Notes under the pieces: generated by a model
Database searches by the model: none
Told to the model about the DNA's origin: nothing
The model's input: only the letters and a program-made list of their open reading frames with translations
Origin: CAYMCO01 sp964388955
GTDB lineage: Bacteria > Chloroflexota > Anaerolineae > Anaerolineales > E44-bin32
Assembly (NCBI GenBank): GCA_964388955.1
Contig: CAYMCO010000001.1
Coordinates: forward strand, 274,539 to 338,538
Length of the DNA: 64,000 nt
Direction of reading: 5' to 3'
Made by a program: the position numbers and the translations under genes
In this document: positions 55,961 through 64,000 of the stretch, piece by piece
Layout: every line of letters starts with the position of its first letter
How positions within the stretch are numbered: the stretch's first letter is position 1

Positions 55961-57823
55961 TCAGCGGGCGAAATGATAGGGAACATCGATCATGATACGA
56001 TCGCCCCCCACCATGCCACGCCGGTACAGCAGAACGCGTTTGATCAGGCGAGCGGTTTGGTTATGTAGCAGATTGTGCCACCACTTGGCCGGGATGAACT
56101 GCGGCAGCACGACCACGGCCAGACCGCGCTCGGGATCGCGTTGGTCCACCTCTGTGAGGAAGCTCAGCAGTGGGCCCACTGTCGAGCGATAGGGAGATTC
56201 AAGCACTGCCAGGGGAATGTCGCCCCCCCACTTCCCCCACAACTCCTGCACACGGCGGGTGACATCAGGTTCCACGTTCACGCAAACAGCGACCACGTCG
56301 GCGGACAGGGAGCGGGCGAATTTCAGGGCACCCAGGGTGCCGCGATGCATTCCGGATACAGGGACCACCACCTTATGACGGCGCTCCGAGGCCAATCCAA
56401 CCCACTCGGCAGGCTGCATGGACGCCAAGGAGAGCTGCTCTGCGACGGAGCGATAATGGCGGCGCACGGCACGGAATCCGAGCATGAACAGGGGCATGAG
56501 CAGAATCACGATCCAGGCGCCATGCACGAATTTGCTGGCCGCGATCACGAGCAGGACCCCGGCGGTCGCCACCGCCCCAAGCCCGTTTGCGGCGGCTTTC
56601 CAGACCCAGGCCCCATCGCGCTCATGCCACCAATGGCGCACCATACCGGTTTGGGAAAGGGTGAAAGACAGGAACACGCCCACGGCATACAGCGGGATCA
56701 ACCGGTGGGGCAGGGCACCGAATATCGCCGCCAGGGCGGAGGCCAGCCCGGTAAGAGCTAAGATGCCGTTGCTGAAAACCAGGCGGTCTCCGAGGTTGGC
56801 GAGCTGCCTGGGGAGGTATCGGTCGCGCGCGAGAATCGCCGCCAGGCGGGGGAAATCCGCAAAGGAGGTGTTGGCCGCCAGGAAAAGGATCGCCGCGGTC
56901 GCGATCTGCAGCCCCAGATAGAGAACACCGCCCCCAAAGGCCCGCCGGCCGATCTGAGAGACCAAAGTCTGGCCCTCGACAGGCGCCAGGCCCATGGCCA
57001 CGGCCAGAAAGGTGATTCCCAGGAACATCGCCCCGAGCAGGATAACCATGGCCACGAGAGTCCAGCCCGCGTTCTCCGATTCGGGCCTACGAAACGCGGG
57101 GATTCCGTTGCTGATCGCTTCGATCCCGGTGAGCGCGGTGGTACCCGAGGCGAAGGCCCGCAGCAGCACGACCATGGCAAGCGCCTGGGCAGGCTCAAAC
57201 AGATCACCCTTGACCTTATGGACGTACGAGATGATATCGCCGGTGGCCATCCTGGCCAGGCCGAAGGCGATCAGCAGAAACACCACTGCGATGAAGCCAT
57301 AGGTGGGGAGCGAGAAGAGGGTTCCCGATTCCCTGACGCCTCGCAGATTGGCCCAGGCGATGATCGCGATCGCCAGCACCGCGATGACGATGCGCCATGG
57401 GGCGGCACCGGGGAAGGCCGAGGTGATGGCCACCACCCCCGCCGAGGCGCTTACCGCAACAGTCAATACGTAATCGATCAGGAGCGCGGCGGCGGCGAGC
57501 AGGCCGGGCCATTCGCCGAGATTGTCGTGCGCCACGATATAGGCGCCGCCGCCCGATGGATAGGCGTGGATCGTCTGGTAATAGGAGCTCGCCACGATGA
57601 GCAGCAGCACGGAGATCCCCAATGCGATGGGGAAGGAGGCGCCCAACGCCATCGCCCCGGCGGCTGCCAGCGCCAGCATGATCTCCTCCGGCGCATAGGC
57701 GACGGAGGAGAGCGCATCCGAGGAAAAGACGGCCAGGGCCTGGATCCTGGACAGCCGCTGCTTGACCTCCTCGTAGGTGGCCAGCGGGCTGCCAAGCAGC
57801 CATGCCCGAAGCGAGTGGTTCAT
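55961..57823 (-). CDS. APC-superfamily permease, KimA-like
   Basis: About 620 residues from ATG 57823, with ccggag upstream. Twelve transmembrane helices begin with VFSSDALSSVAYAPEEIM and YPSGGGAYIVAHDNLG, the wording of the KimA/YdaO potassium:proton symporters. After the membrane part comes a cytoplasmic domain (about 460-620) with KVVVPVSGMHRGTLGALKFA, resembling a universal-stress/ATP-binding fold. KimA imports potassium and is inhibited by cyclic di-AMP in Bacillus; here only the family is shown. Convergent with the DHH gene. Confidence 0.85.
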   Translation of the reverse strand: MNHSLRAWLLGSPLATYEEVKQRLSRIQALAVFSSDALSSVAYAPEEIMLALAAAGAMALGASFPIALGISVLLLIVASSYYQTIHAYPSGGGAYIVAHDNLGEWPGLLAAAALLIDYVLTVAVSASAGVVAITSAFPGAAPWRIVIAVLAIAIIAWANLRGVRESGTLFSLPTYGFIAVVFLLIAFGLARMATGDIISYVHKVKGDLFEPAQALAMVVLLRAFASGTTALTGIEAISNGIPAFRRPESENAGWTLVAMVILLGAMFLGITFLAVAMGLAPVEGQTLVSQIGRRAFGGGVLYLGLQIATAAILFLAANTSFADFPRLAAILARDRYLPRQLANLGDRLVFSNGILALTGLASALAAIFGALPHRLIPLYAVGVFLSFTLSQTGMVRHWWHERDGAWVWKAAANGLGAVATAGVLLVIAASKFVHGAWIVILLMPLFMLGFRAVRRHYRSVAEQLSLASMQPAEWVGLASERRHKVVVPVSGMHRGTLGALKFARSLSADVVAVCVNVEPDVTRRVQELWGKWGGDIPLAVLESPYRSTVGPLLSFLTEVDQRDPERGLAVVVLPQFIPAKWWHNLLHNQTARLIKRVLLYRRGMVGGDRIMIDVPYHFAR

Positions 57824-57920
57824 GTGAAACAACTCCGGCGGTTGGGAATTCCCCTCCGATTGCCCCTGCGCGGCGCTCAAATTCGGAGGCCCCTGGCGCC
57901 GCAACAGACGTTTCGATACT

Positions 57921-57949
57921 ATCATATCGGACGCTCTCGGAGCAGCCAA
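57921..57949 (-). promoter_or_regulatory. Sigma-70-type promoter for the KimA-like gene
   Basis: On the - strand TTGGCT, a 17-base spacer and TATGAT, about 100 bases upstream of the chosen start. No cyclic di-AMP riboswitch signature was recognised in the leader. Confidence 0.6.
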
Positions 57950-57968
57950 TTTTCGCCAGAAGGCACAA

Positions 57969-57993
57969 GACACGGGCTCCGAGAGCTCGTGTC
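57969..57993. repeat. Hairpin, 11-bp arms with one mismatch
   Basis: gacacgggctc and gagctcgtgtc around cga, just upstream of the KimA-like promoter. It could be an upstream regulatory dyad. The stretch 57994-58205 shows nothing else. Confidence 0.5.
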
Positions 57994-58205
57994 CTGCAAT
58001 CTATCTTATATGACATTGGCAGCCCGAGGCCTCGCACGACAAAGAAATGGCTCCGACACTCTTCCCAACCAAGATACAACGGTCAGGGGTTGGGTTCAAA
58101 GTGTCCCGCGTCACAGCCCGGCGGCATGCCGCAGGTCATCATGTCGCTTGGCCGCCGTACCGGGTCGAGCCGGGGGATGGCTCCGCCGACGGAGCATGGG
58201 GGAGG

Positions 58206-58229
58206 AAAAACGCCCGGCCATTGCCGGGC
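58206..58229 (-). terminator. Rho-independent terminator after tRNA-Asp
   Basis: On the - strand GCCCGGC-AATG-GCCGGGC followed by GTTTTT: a perfect 7-bp GC stem, 4-base loop and T-run, 25 bases downstream of the tRNA. Confidence 0.85.
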
Positions 58230-58253
58230 ATTGCGCTACGATCTTATTTGTTC

Positions 58254-58330
58254 TGGCGGGGATGACGGGATTCGAACCCGCGATCTCTGCCTTGACAGGG
58301 CAGCGTGTTAGTCCGCTACACTACACCCCC
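58254..58330 (-). tRNA. tRNA-Asp (anticodon GTC)
   Basis: A full 77-base cloverleaf including encoded CCA: acceptor GGGGGTG/CATCCCC, D stem GTGT/ACAC, anticodon stem CTGCC/GGCAG with loop CTGTCAA (anticodon GTC), variable AGATC, T stem GCGGG/CCCGT with loop TTCGAAT. The discriminator base is G, as expected for aspartate. It has its own promoter and terminator. Confidence 0.97.
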
Positions 58331-58341
58331 GAACGACGGAA

Positions 58342-58371
58342 AGTCTACCATGGAGCGAGAGCGGTGGTCAA
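58342..58371 (-). promoter_or_regulatory. Promoter of tRNA-Asp
   Basis: On the - strand TTGACC, an 18-base spacer and TAGACT, ending 11 bases before the tRNA. The -35 and spacer lie inside the 38-bp dispersed repeat. Confidence 0.7.
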
Positions 58372-58389
58372 GCGGAATGAGGTATGCGC
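58352..58389 (+). repeat. 38-bp dispersed repeat, copy 2, with gtatgcgc array
   Basis: Matches 54045-54082 with one mismatch in inverse orientation. It is followed to about 58440 by degenerate tatgcgc/gtgcgc units. It overlaps the tRNA-Asp promoter. No gene is recognised from here to the promoter at 58702. Confidence 0.8.
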
Positions 58390-58470
58390 GCTGCGGTGTG
58401 CGCGATGCGATATGCGCTGTGCGCAGGGCGCTCTGCGATCGGCGGAAGGCGCATGGTCAAAGAGTACGGC

Positions 58471-58494
58471 GGTTGAACGTTCGATCGTTCAACC
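58471..58494. repeat. 9-bp-arm inverted repeat
   Basis: ggttgaacg and cgttcaacc around ttcgat. Isolated in non-coding DNA; may be a regulator-binding dyad. Confidence 0.5.
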
Positions 58495-58701
58495 AGCAAT
58501 CTCTATCCAGCCGCCTGCTAGGGGGCCCCGTGCTCGAGCCTTCGCGGGGCCTCTGGCCAGCGAATTCCTCCGGTTCCCTGCGACGGATTTGGCATTTTGA
58601 TGAGCGTCCCTGCCGTCGGAGCGTCCCGCATCTGCGCAGAAGAAAACATCAAGAATGCGCTTGCCCCCTGGGATGCAACGCACCCTTTCCCGCATTACCG
58701 T

Positions 58702-58730
58702 TTGGCATCCAAATCGGAGGGTGCTATACT
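58702..58730 (+). promoter_or_regulatory. Sigma-70-type promoter for the metallophosphoesterase
   Basis: TTGGCA, a 17-base spacer and TATACT, 56 bases before the start codon of the following gene. Confidence 0.75.
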
Positions 58731-58786
58731 CATTCTACTGCGTGCCCGATCCGCTCCTGATGTTTATTGAGGAAGAAGCCCCCTAA

Positions 58787-59743
58787 ATGAAAAGGCGATT
58801 CAAGCTGTTCTTTGCAACTGATTTCCACGGCTCCGAGAAATGCTTCCGGAAGTGGGTGAACGCAGGCAAGTTTTATGATTGCGATGTGCTCATCATGGGG
58901 GGAGATGTGACGGGCAAAGTCCTGGTCCCCCTGGTCCGCCGAACGGAGGGAACGTATGTGGAGTTCCTCGGGGAATCCCAGGTGCTCCAAGACGGAGACG
59001 AAGTCTCCCAGATGATCGACAACATCCGCTTCAACGGCATGTATCCGTATCCATGCGACCCGCCGGAATATGAGCGATTGCAGAACGACCATGAATATCG
59101 CGAGCAGGTGTTCGATGCAGCTATGGAGAAGCGTCTGGAGGACTGGATGGCCCTCGCGGATGAGCGGTTGGACGGTACGGGCATCCTGGCCATGGCCACG
59201 GGCGGTAACGACGATATCCCGGCCGTGAACGACGTGATCCACAACAGCAAGCACGTGATGAATGTCGATGACGCCGTGGTCCCCATCGGGGATGGATATC
59301 AGATACTGAGCTCGAGTTACAGCAACATCACACCATGGAACACGCACCGCGAACTTCCGGAGGATGAGCTGCTGGCCGAGCTGGAGCGGCTGGTGGCGCA
59401 ACTGGATCCCGACCGCAAGACCATCTTCAACCTGCACGTGCCTCCCATAGACAGCACGCTCGACATCGCACCCAAGCTCGATTCAGAGCTGCGACCGATC
59501 ACCGAGGGAGGATCGCAGATTATGATCGCGGCGGGCAGCTCAGCGGTGCGCCAGGTAATTGAACAAGAACAGCCTGTGCTTAGCCTCCATGGGCACATCC
59601 ATGAATCGCGCGGCGTGATCCGGATTGGGAAGACATTGGCGATAAATCCGGGCAGCAATTATGCCACCGGTGTTCTGCAGGCTGCGATCGTGATTCTCGA
59701 TGAGAAGAAAGGAGTGATAAATTACCAACTGATTCAGGGATAG
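58787..59743 (+). CDS. Metallophosphoesterase
   Basis: 318 residues with all calcineurin-like metal-binding blocks: ATDFHGS (Asp-x-His), GGDVTG, GGNDD, FNLHVPP, SLHGHIHES and the closing INPGS. It hydrolyses a phosphoester with two metal ions in the cytoplasm; the substrate is not evident. The ribosome binding site gaggaagaag precedes the start, and a promoter lies upstream, so the gene begins a transcription unit. Residues about 60-130 are a longer than usual insert after the second motif. Confidence 0.92.
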   Translation: MKRRFKLFFATDFHGSEKCFRKWVNAGKFYDCDVLIMGGDVTGKVLVPLVRRTEGTYVEFLGESQVLQDGDEVSQMIDNIRFNGMYPYPCDPPEYERLQNDHEYREQVFDAAMEKRLEDWMALADERLDGTGILAMATGGNDDIPAVNDVIHNSKHVMNVDDAVVPIGDGYQILSSSYSNITPWNTHRELPEDELLAELERLVAQLDPDRKTIFNLHVPPIDSTLDIAPKLDSELRPITEGGSQIMIAAGSSAVRQVIEQEQPVLSLHGHIHESRGVIRIGKTLAINPGSNYATGVLQAAIVILDEKKGVINYQLIQG

Positions 59744-59874
59744 GCCGGAGGAGACCCCCTTCCCCCGGCACCTTCGTCCCGGAGGACTCACGCTTCATAG
59801 AGCCCTTCCACGATGAACAAGGCTCAATGGCTTGCGCATTCGCGGTGCCAACCGCAATCGAAAGGAGGAGTGCC

Positions 59875-61533
59875 ATGGCCGTCGCAGAAGATCGGTCCGC
59901 AAGCGTGTTTGTTCGCAAAGCCTCGGGACTGGTAAAGGCAGCCTCGCCGCTCGACATCTTCATATACAACACCAACAATCAGAATATCGGCATCGGAATC
60001 ATGTTCTTGCTGATGTTCGTGCCATCCTTCTACGTTGGCGCGAATCTGGGTTGGTCGTTGTTCATTTGTATGCTTCTCACGCTCCCATTTGCCACCGTCT
60101 ATGCGCTGATGGCGATCATCATGCCGCGCTCGGGGGGTGACTATGTCTACAACAGCCGGGTTTTTGGGCCGCTGTGGGGATTCGTGAGCGGCGTCAACTG
60201 GGTGTTCTGGATGATCATCTATATCGGCGTTCCCGCCGGGTACTTGGGAGTGTACGGCGTACGACCGCTGTCCCGGTTCCTGGCGATTACCACCGGGAAC
60301 CCCTTCCTGGAAGGGCTGAGCAATTTCATGGCCACGGAATGGGGCATCCTGGTGGTAGGGACGCTGCTTATCGGTTGGTTCACATTTGTGTTCGTGCGTG
60401 GCATGAAGTTCTATATGCGCTTCCAGTTCTTCAACTTCCTCATCGGCCTGGGATGCCTGGTCCTGATATTGGGTATCGTCTTCGCCACCGGTGGATCCTT
60501 CAAGAGCCGGTTCGACGACTATATACTCAAGGCGGGCGGGCCTCCCGATGCGTATAACGTGGTGACTCAAGTGGCCGCCCAAACCGACGTGGAGCCGGGA
60601 GTTGCTTACAGCTTTGGGGGCTATAACTGGACATGGACCGCATGGGCGATGGTGCAGGTGTTCTACATCATCGGATACAGCATCACCTCCAGCTTCCTGA
60701 GTGGAGAGATCAAGAACGTCCGTCAGGCCCAGATACTCGGCATGCCGGTATCTGTGATCTTCACGACGATCATGATGGGCCTGCTCGTCTTCGCCTTTCT
60801 CAGCAAGATTGGCTATGCATGGCTCGGCTCGCTCGGCTGGGTGGGGGAGTTGGATCCCGGGGCAATCGGGCTGACTTTCACGCCAACCTTCGCCGAGCTG
60901 GCAGCGGTGATGACGGGAAGCGCTCTTCTCGGGATCCTGGCCGTGGTGTCCTTCATGTTTTGGACATACGTGTGGCTGCCGATCAACTTCCTGGCCTCCT
61001 CGCGAGCCCTCCTCGCCTGGTCTTTCGACCGCCTGCTGCCCGCGTCCGTCGCCGATGTGAATCCGCGCACCCACACGCCCACCAGAGCGATCATCATCAT
61101 CGCCATCCTGGGGGAAATCTCACTGCTGCTGTATGCCTTCCACGTGATCGATTCGATCGTCGGCATTTTTGGGTGGGTGCTGAGCTTCTGCCTGACATGC
61201 CTTGCTGCGGTCGTCCTTCCTTACAAGCTGAGGGATCTGTTCGAGGCTTCGGGCGTCAACTGGCGCATCGGGGGAATCCCCGTGCTTTCGATTCTTGGCG
61301 CGGTGGGCTTCGCGTGCCTCGCCTATATCGAATACCTGCTGTGGTTCGTCCCTGATCCTGCAGTGGGCGTGGCGTATGTCACCTATCCGATATTCGGCAC
61401 TCAGATTCCCGGATGGGTGCCTCACCTGGGCGTCCCCGTCCTGGCGGCGATTGCGTACTTGATCATCCGACAGGTCCAGAAGGCTCGAGGGCTCGATGTG
61501 ACCGCCGCCTTCAAGGAGATCCCACCAGAATAA
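59875..61533 (+). CDS. APC-family amino-acid/amine permease
   Basis: About 552 residues from ATG 59875, which has an excellent aaaggaggag site. About 12-14 transmembrane helices. The first reads NIGIGIMFLLMFVPSFYVGA and is followed by IIMPRSGGDYVYNSRVFGP, the APC helix 1-3 pattern. A polar loop (about 205-260) containing SFKSRFDDYILKAGG is longer than in standard members. Likely imports an amino acid or amine by secondary transport; substrate unknown. The SDR gene follows. Confidence 0.88.
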   Translation: MAVAEDRSASVFVRKASGLVKAASPLDIFIYNTNNQNIGIGIMFLLMFVPSFYVGANLGWSLFICMLLTLPFATVYALMAIIMPRSGGDYVYNSRVFGPLWGFVSGVNWVFWMIIYIGVPAGYLGVYGVRPLSRFLAITTGNPFLEGLSNFMATEWGILVVGTLLIGWFTFVFVRGMKFYMRFQFFNFLIGLGCLVLILGIVFATGGSFKSRFDDYILKAGGPPDAYNVVTQVAAQTDVEPGVAYSFGGYNWTWTAWAMVQVFYIIGYSITSSFLSGEIKNVRQAQILGMPVSVIFTTIMMGLLVFAFLSKIGYAWLGSLGWVGELDPGAIGLTFTPTFAELAAVMTGSALLGILAVVSFMFWTYVWLPINFLASSRALLAWSFDRLLPASVADVNPRTHTPTRAIIIIAILGEISLLLYAFHVIDSIVGIFGWVLSFCLTCLAAVVLPYKLRDLFEASGVNWRIGGIPVLSILGAVGFACLAYIEYLLWFVPDPAVGVAYVTYPIFGTQIPGWVPHLGVPVLAAIAYLIIRQVQKARGLDVTAAFKEIPPE

Positions 61534-61794
61534 TCCGGACCGCCAGTCTCAATGTAAGGGCCAGAAGGTTGGCAGCATGTGCCTCCTTCTGGCCCGTACT
61601 GCTCCCTGAGAGGGAGCAGATACGCCCACTTGCGGGGCCTCGCTGGCCTTCCGGACCCATCGGAGGATCCCATCGGGCGTGTGCGAGGGATTCCTCGGCC
61701 GTGCACCTGTCAGGTGTGTTGCCGCGCGAGAGCGTCTTGGAAGGCTCAGGCGCTCAGGCGATCGCCTGTATATCTGACTATTCGGGGAGGAACA

Positions 61795-62574
61795 ATGGAT
61801 CACGAGGGAAAAGCAGTCATCGTTACGGGGGCATCGCGCGGCATCGGACGCGGCATTGCGCTCGGCTTCGGAAGGGATCGCGCTCGCGTCCTGGTCAACT
61901 ACCGCATGCAGGAAGCTCCGGCGAAGGACGTCGTCCGGGAGATCGAAACTGCGGGCGGCGAGGCCGTCGCGTATCAAGCCGATATGACAAATCCCTCAGA
62001 TATCGAGGGCATGGTGCGGTTCGCAATGCAGCACTTTGGGCAGATCGACGTGCTTGTCAACAACGCGGGCATCGCCGGGCCTGGGACGCATCTGATCGAT
62101 ACAGACGTGGCCGATTGGGATCAGGTCATCACCACCAACCTGCGGGGCTACTTCCTGTGCTGCAAGACCGTAGTCCCGCTGATGCTGGAGCGCGGAGGCG
62201 GCTGTGTGGTGAATATCTCGAGCATATACGGCAAGCGAGGCGAACCAAACAATGGTGCCTACTGCGCTTCCAAGGCGGGCATCATCCTGATGACCCAGAC
62301 ACTCGCCCTGGAAGTCGCCCCTACGGTACGCGTCAACGCGGTCTGCCCTGGCCACATGGCCACCGAACAGAATTGGCAGGAGATCAGGCAGTGGGCAGAC
62401 GAACGGGGGACGACATTTGAGCATGAGCGGGATGCTTTGTGGGCCAGCATTCCACTACAGCGTCATGGCGAGAATGACGACATCGCCAACCTCGTCATGT
62501 TTCTTGCTTCAGACAGAGCATCATACATCACAGGGCAAGCGATCGATGTGGATGGGGGATTCCGGCTGCGCTGA
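61795..62574 (+). CDS. SDR-family oxidoreductase (FabG-like)
   Basis: About 259 residues from ATG 61795, with ggggagg seven bases upstream. Cofactor-binding TGASRGIGRGIA, NNAG motif LVNNAGIAG, catalytic Ser in VVNISSIYG, Tyr and Lys in YCASKAG, and the C-terminal SYITGQAIDVDGGF. Classical SDR length. NAD(P)H-dependent interconversion of a carbonyl and alcohol; substrate unknown. It may form a pair with the upstream permease although 260 bp separate them. Confidence 0.93.
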   Translation: MDHEGKAVIVTGASRGIGRGIALGFGRDRARVLVNYRMQEAPAKDVVREIETAGGEAVAYQADMTNPSDIEGMVRFAMQHFGQIDVLVNNAGIAGPGTHLIDTDVADWDQVITTNLRGYFLCCKTVVPLMLERGGGCVVNISSIYGKRGEPNNGAYCASKAGIILMTQTLALEVAPTVRVNAVCPGHMATEQNWQEIRQWADERGTTFEHERDALWASIPLQRHGENDDIANLVMFLASDRASYITGQAIDVDGGFRLR

Positions 62575-62693
62575 GTGCCGAGTGCCGGGGAGCCGGCGAA
62601 TTCGCTTCATCCACCCTATTGCCCTCCACCTGGGAGGTGATGGGCGGATCAGATCACCGGGCGAATCCGTCCGATTCGAACTCGGTTCTGACT

Positions 62694-62716
62694 CCCGGGC
62701 CCATGCTTCGCCCGGG
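62694..62716. terminator. Possible bidirectional terminator hairpin
   Basis: cccgggc and gcccggg around a 9-base loop in the 150-bp space between two convergent genes. No T-run is present, so the call is tentative. Confidence 0.3.
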
Positions 62717-62727
62717 CTGCGAGGAGC

Positions 62728-63540
62728 CTACTCCACCTCATCCACGTCTGTGTACCACTTGACCCGATCGCCCACACGCGCTCGTATTCGCCAAGCCAAA
62801 CTCTTGGGTTCAGCCTCGATTCGCTCGAGTGCGGTGGCGGTCTTTGCCGCGATCTCAGCTTTCTGGCTTTCCGTAAGCTGATCATAGGCGGGTGCGAGCC
62901 TCTGCACCTTTCCCAGGTTCATCGTCACGGTCCGCCACAAGCCCCAATCGGAGGCGCACAGCTTCGCCACGCGGCTGACATTAGTCGTCTCCTCGTCGCT
63001 CGCCCCGAGTGGGTGTTCCAGCAACAGCATGATCGTGTCGATCACGTCCTTCTCATTGATTTTCACGATCTGCATCTTTTCCAGGAACAGCTCCGCAAGA
63101 GGAATGGTCGGCGCATCAACTTCCAAACGCGAATCCCACTGAATCACGTGTGAGAAGGAAAGCTTGTCGAAGAAGACGTCCACATGCATTTCCGGGTCGC
63201 TTCTCTCGAAGATCGCTCGATCGCCCTCTGTGAGTATGAAGATCTCCTTCTTCTCTGCATATCCAATCTCGGGCATGAACCGGCGTACTTCCTCGGCCTG
63301 TCTGCCATAGCCCGCGAAATCGATGTCTGTGTACGCCCTGCCCATCTCCTGCTGCAAGTATCCCATCTTGGGGCAATGGAGCTGGAATGCCAAGGACCCC
63401 AGGACCCGCAGAATCAGCCCTTTGGCTTTGCTTGCTTCGATAATGCGCCCCAGTTCGCGCTCGAACTGCGCTCTTTCCTCGGCATCCTGCTTCGCCATTC
63501 CAATAGGTGTCTTTTCCATGTCTCTCATTCCCACAGCCAT
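62728..63540 (-). CDS. Nucleotidyltransferase-fold protein
   Basis: About 270 residues. The pattern VLGSLAFQLHCP followed by AYTDIDFAGYG and, later, MHVDVFFDKLSF matches the G-S...D-x-D...D core of pol-beta-type nucleotidyltransferases (AbiEii/MNT-like and kanamycin-type groups). The C-terminal half is helical and charged. No paired HEPN, AbiEi or other toxin-antitoxin partner is visible next to it. Starts at 63540, 63528 or 63519 are all possible; none has a strong ribosome binding site. Confidence 0.7.
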   Translation of the reverse strand: MAVGMRDMEKTPIGMAKQDAEERAQFERELGRIIEASKAKGLILRVLGSLAFQLHCPKMGYLQQEMGRAYTDIDFAGYGRQAEEVRRFMPEIGYAEKKEIFILTEGDRAIFERSDPEMHVDVFFDKLSFSHVIQWDSRLEVDAPTIPLAELFLEKMQIVKINEKDVIDTIMLLLEHPLGASDEETTNVSRVAKLCASDWGLWRTVTMNLGKVQRLAPAYDQLTESQKAEIAAKTATALERIEAEPKSLAWRIRARVGDRVKWYTDVDEVE

Positions 63541-63897
63541 AATTCCAGTGTAGGTTTCCGCCACCCGAAGCCGAATCACCATGACATCGCAGCCGCCGAC
63601 CGTCCAGGCGCCTCCAATTGTCAGACAAATATGTATCGGGGACGGCTACCTTTCTTGAAAGACGCCCCCTAGCTCGTATTGGTAATTGTACTTCCTATCC
63701 TGCAGGGCTGCAAAAAACCTCATTCCTTTCGGGCGTGTTCCATTTCAGGAGGCAAGCGCATTTGAAAATGGAACCCCAACCGGCCCTTTGTCATCCTCCC
63801 ATCTCCGCGCCTCCCGACCGGGAAGATTCGCGACAGCGGCCATCGCTTGCCCAGCCGCCGGCGCCTTATCGTCTCCCCTAACCCCTCCCCCCGATCC
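63541..63897. other. Intergenic stretch without a recognisable gene
   Basis: Upstream of the nucleotidyltransferase-fold gene. Short Pro-rich open frames only; no promoter pair or RNA gene that I can support. Confidence 0.4.
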
Positions 63898-63983
63898 GTC
63901 ATTGCGAGGAGCCCGAAGGGCGACGTGGCAATCTTCTGGAGAGCGACTCCCCTTCGATGGAAAGATTGCCACCCTGACAACTG
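63898..63983. repeat. Dispersed palindromic repeat (REP/MITE-like)
   Basis: Begins tcattgcgaggagcccgaag, continues ggcgacgtggcaatctt, and contains perfect 11-bp arms gtggcaatctt (63925-63935) and aagattgccac (63962-63972). This wording is shared by a widespread family of short, non-coding interspersed elements in bacterial genomes. It has no open reading frame. Confidence 0.65.
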
Positions 63984-64000
63984 CATCAGGACAGGCGGCG

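Noticed and set aside
57824..58200. Possible cyclic di-AMP (ydaO-type) riboswitch before the KimA-like gene
   Set aside because: Considered because of the family, but the conserved aptamer blocks were not found on the - strand; only a hairpin and promoter are present.
57218..58600. + strand open frame covering the KimA-like start and tRNA-Asp
   Set aside because: Antisense to a permease and a tRNA; translation is Arg/Gly/Asp-rich and without motifs.
59824..61074. - strand open frame opposite the APC permease
   Set aside because: His/Gln/Asp-rich shadow of transmembrane codons.
62728..63540. AbiE- or MNT/HEPN-type toxin-antitoxin or defence system
   Set aside because: Only the nucleotidyltransferase-like fold is present; no partner gene on either side.
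1..64000. Prophage, integrative element or complete insertion sequence
   Set aside because: No integrase, transposase, phage structural or conjugation gene was recognised on either strand.

Overview
The window is a contiguous piece of bacterial chromosome (one 100-N scaffold gap at 37200-37299), fairly GC-rich. The best guess for the source is an environmental Chloroflexota (Anaerolineae-like) genome. The guess rests on very long Thr/Pro-rich 'TATPT' linkers in secreted proteins, a lipoprotein-based sugar ABC system, an AOR-family tungsten enzyme and a KimA-like permease. There is no 16S or ribosomal marker, so this is inference only.

Region 1 (1-30465, all + strand) is a large surface-glycan locus. 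It opens with a partial sulfotransferase and a one-module type I polyketide synthase (KS-AT-ACP-TE). Next comes a response-regulator receiver fused to a phosphoglycosyl transferase, the initiating enzyme. It continues with a Gfo/Idh dehydrogenase and a DegT-family aminotransferase (a probable 3-amino-sugar pair), a secreted alpha/beta hydrolase, a small membrane protein, a Wzz/BY-kinase, an O-antigen-ligase/polymerase-type protein and a flippase. Five GT4-like glycosyltransferases, a second sulfotransferase, two FemAB-like acyltransferases, a DUF362 protein, an ATP-grasp ligase and two polysaccharide deacetylases follow. Together they predict a lipid-linked repeat unit that is assembled, flipped, polymerised under tyrosine-kinase control and then decorated by sulfation, aminoacylation and deacetylation.

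Region 2 (30588-39394, mostly - strand) encodes secreted or surface proteins: two paralogous right-handed beta-helix proteins and an HExxHxxGxxH metalloprotease with a huge Thr/Pro linker and a C-terminal membrane anchor. The second beta-helix gene and the protease gene are each preceded by a good promoter and a class I cyclic-di-GMP (GEMM) riboswitch. A stand-alone receiver paralogous to the one fused to the sugar transferase sits between them. Regions 1 and 2 together look like a matrix or adhesion programme tied to second-messenger and phosphorelay signals.

Region 3 (40085-42899) has an aldehyde:ferredoxin oxidoreductase with its own promoter, convergent with a fused double MoaD/ThiS-type ubiquitin-fold protein.

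Region 4 (43275-53202, - strand) is a sugar uptake and catabolism operon: a tandemly duplicated two-domain binding lipoprotein, two permeases, a MalK-type ATPase, a PfkB fructokinase and an amylosucrase-family protein. It holds the strangest features of the window. The MalG-type permease carries an in-frame c-type cytochrome insertion (CxxCH) in its first external loop, and the amylosucrase homologue has lost its catalytic nucleophile. A decayed LacI-type DNA-binding segment lies upstream.

Region 5 (53269-64000) has repeat-rich non-coding DNA, a DHH phosphoesterase, a KimA-like permease, tRNA-Asp(GTC) with promoter and terminator, a metallophosphoesterase with promoter, an APC permease, an SDR oxidoreductase and a nucleotidyltransferase-fold protein. 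The window ends in a dispersed palindromic repeat. No CRISPR array, complete insertion sequence, prophage or rRNA was seen.
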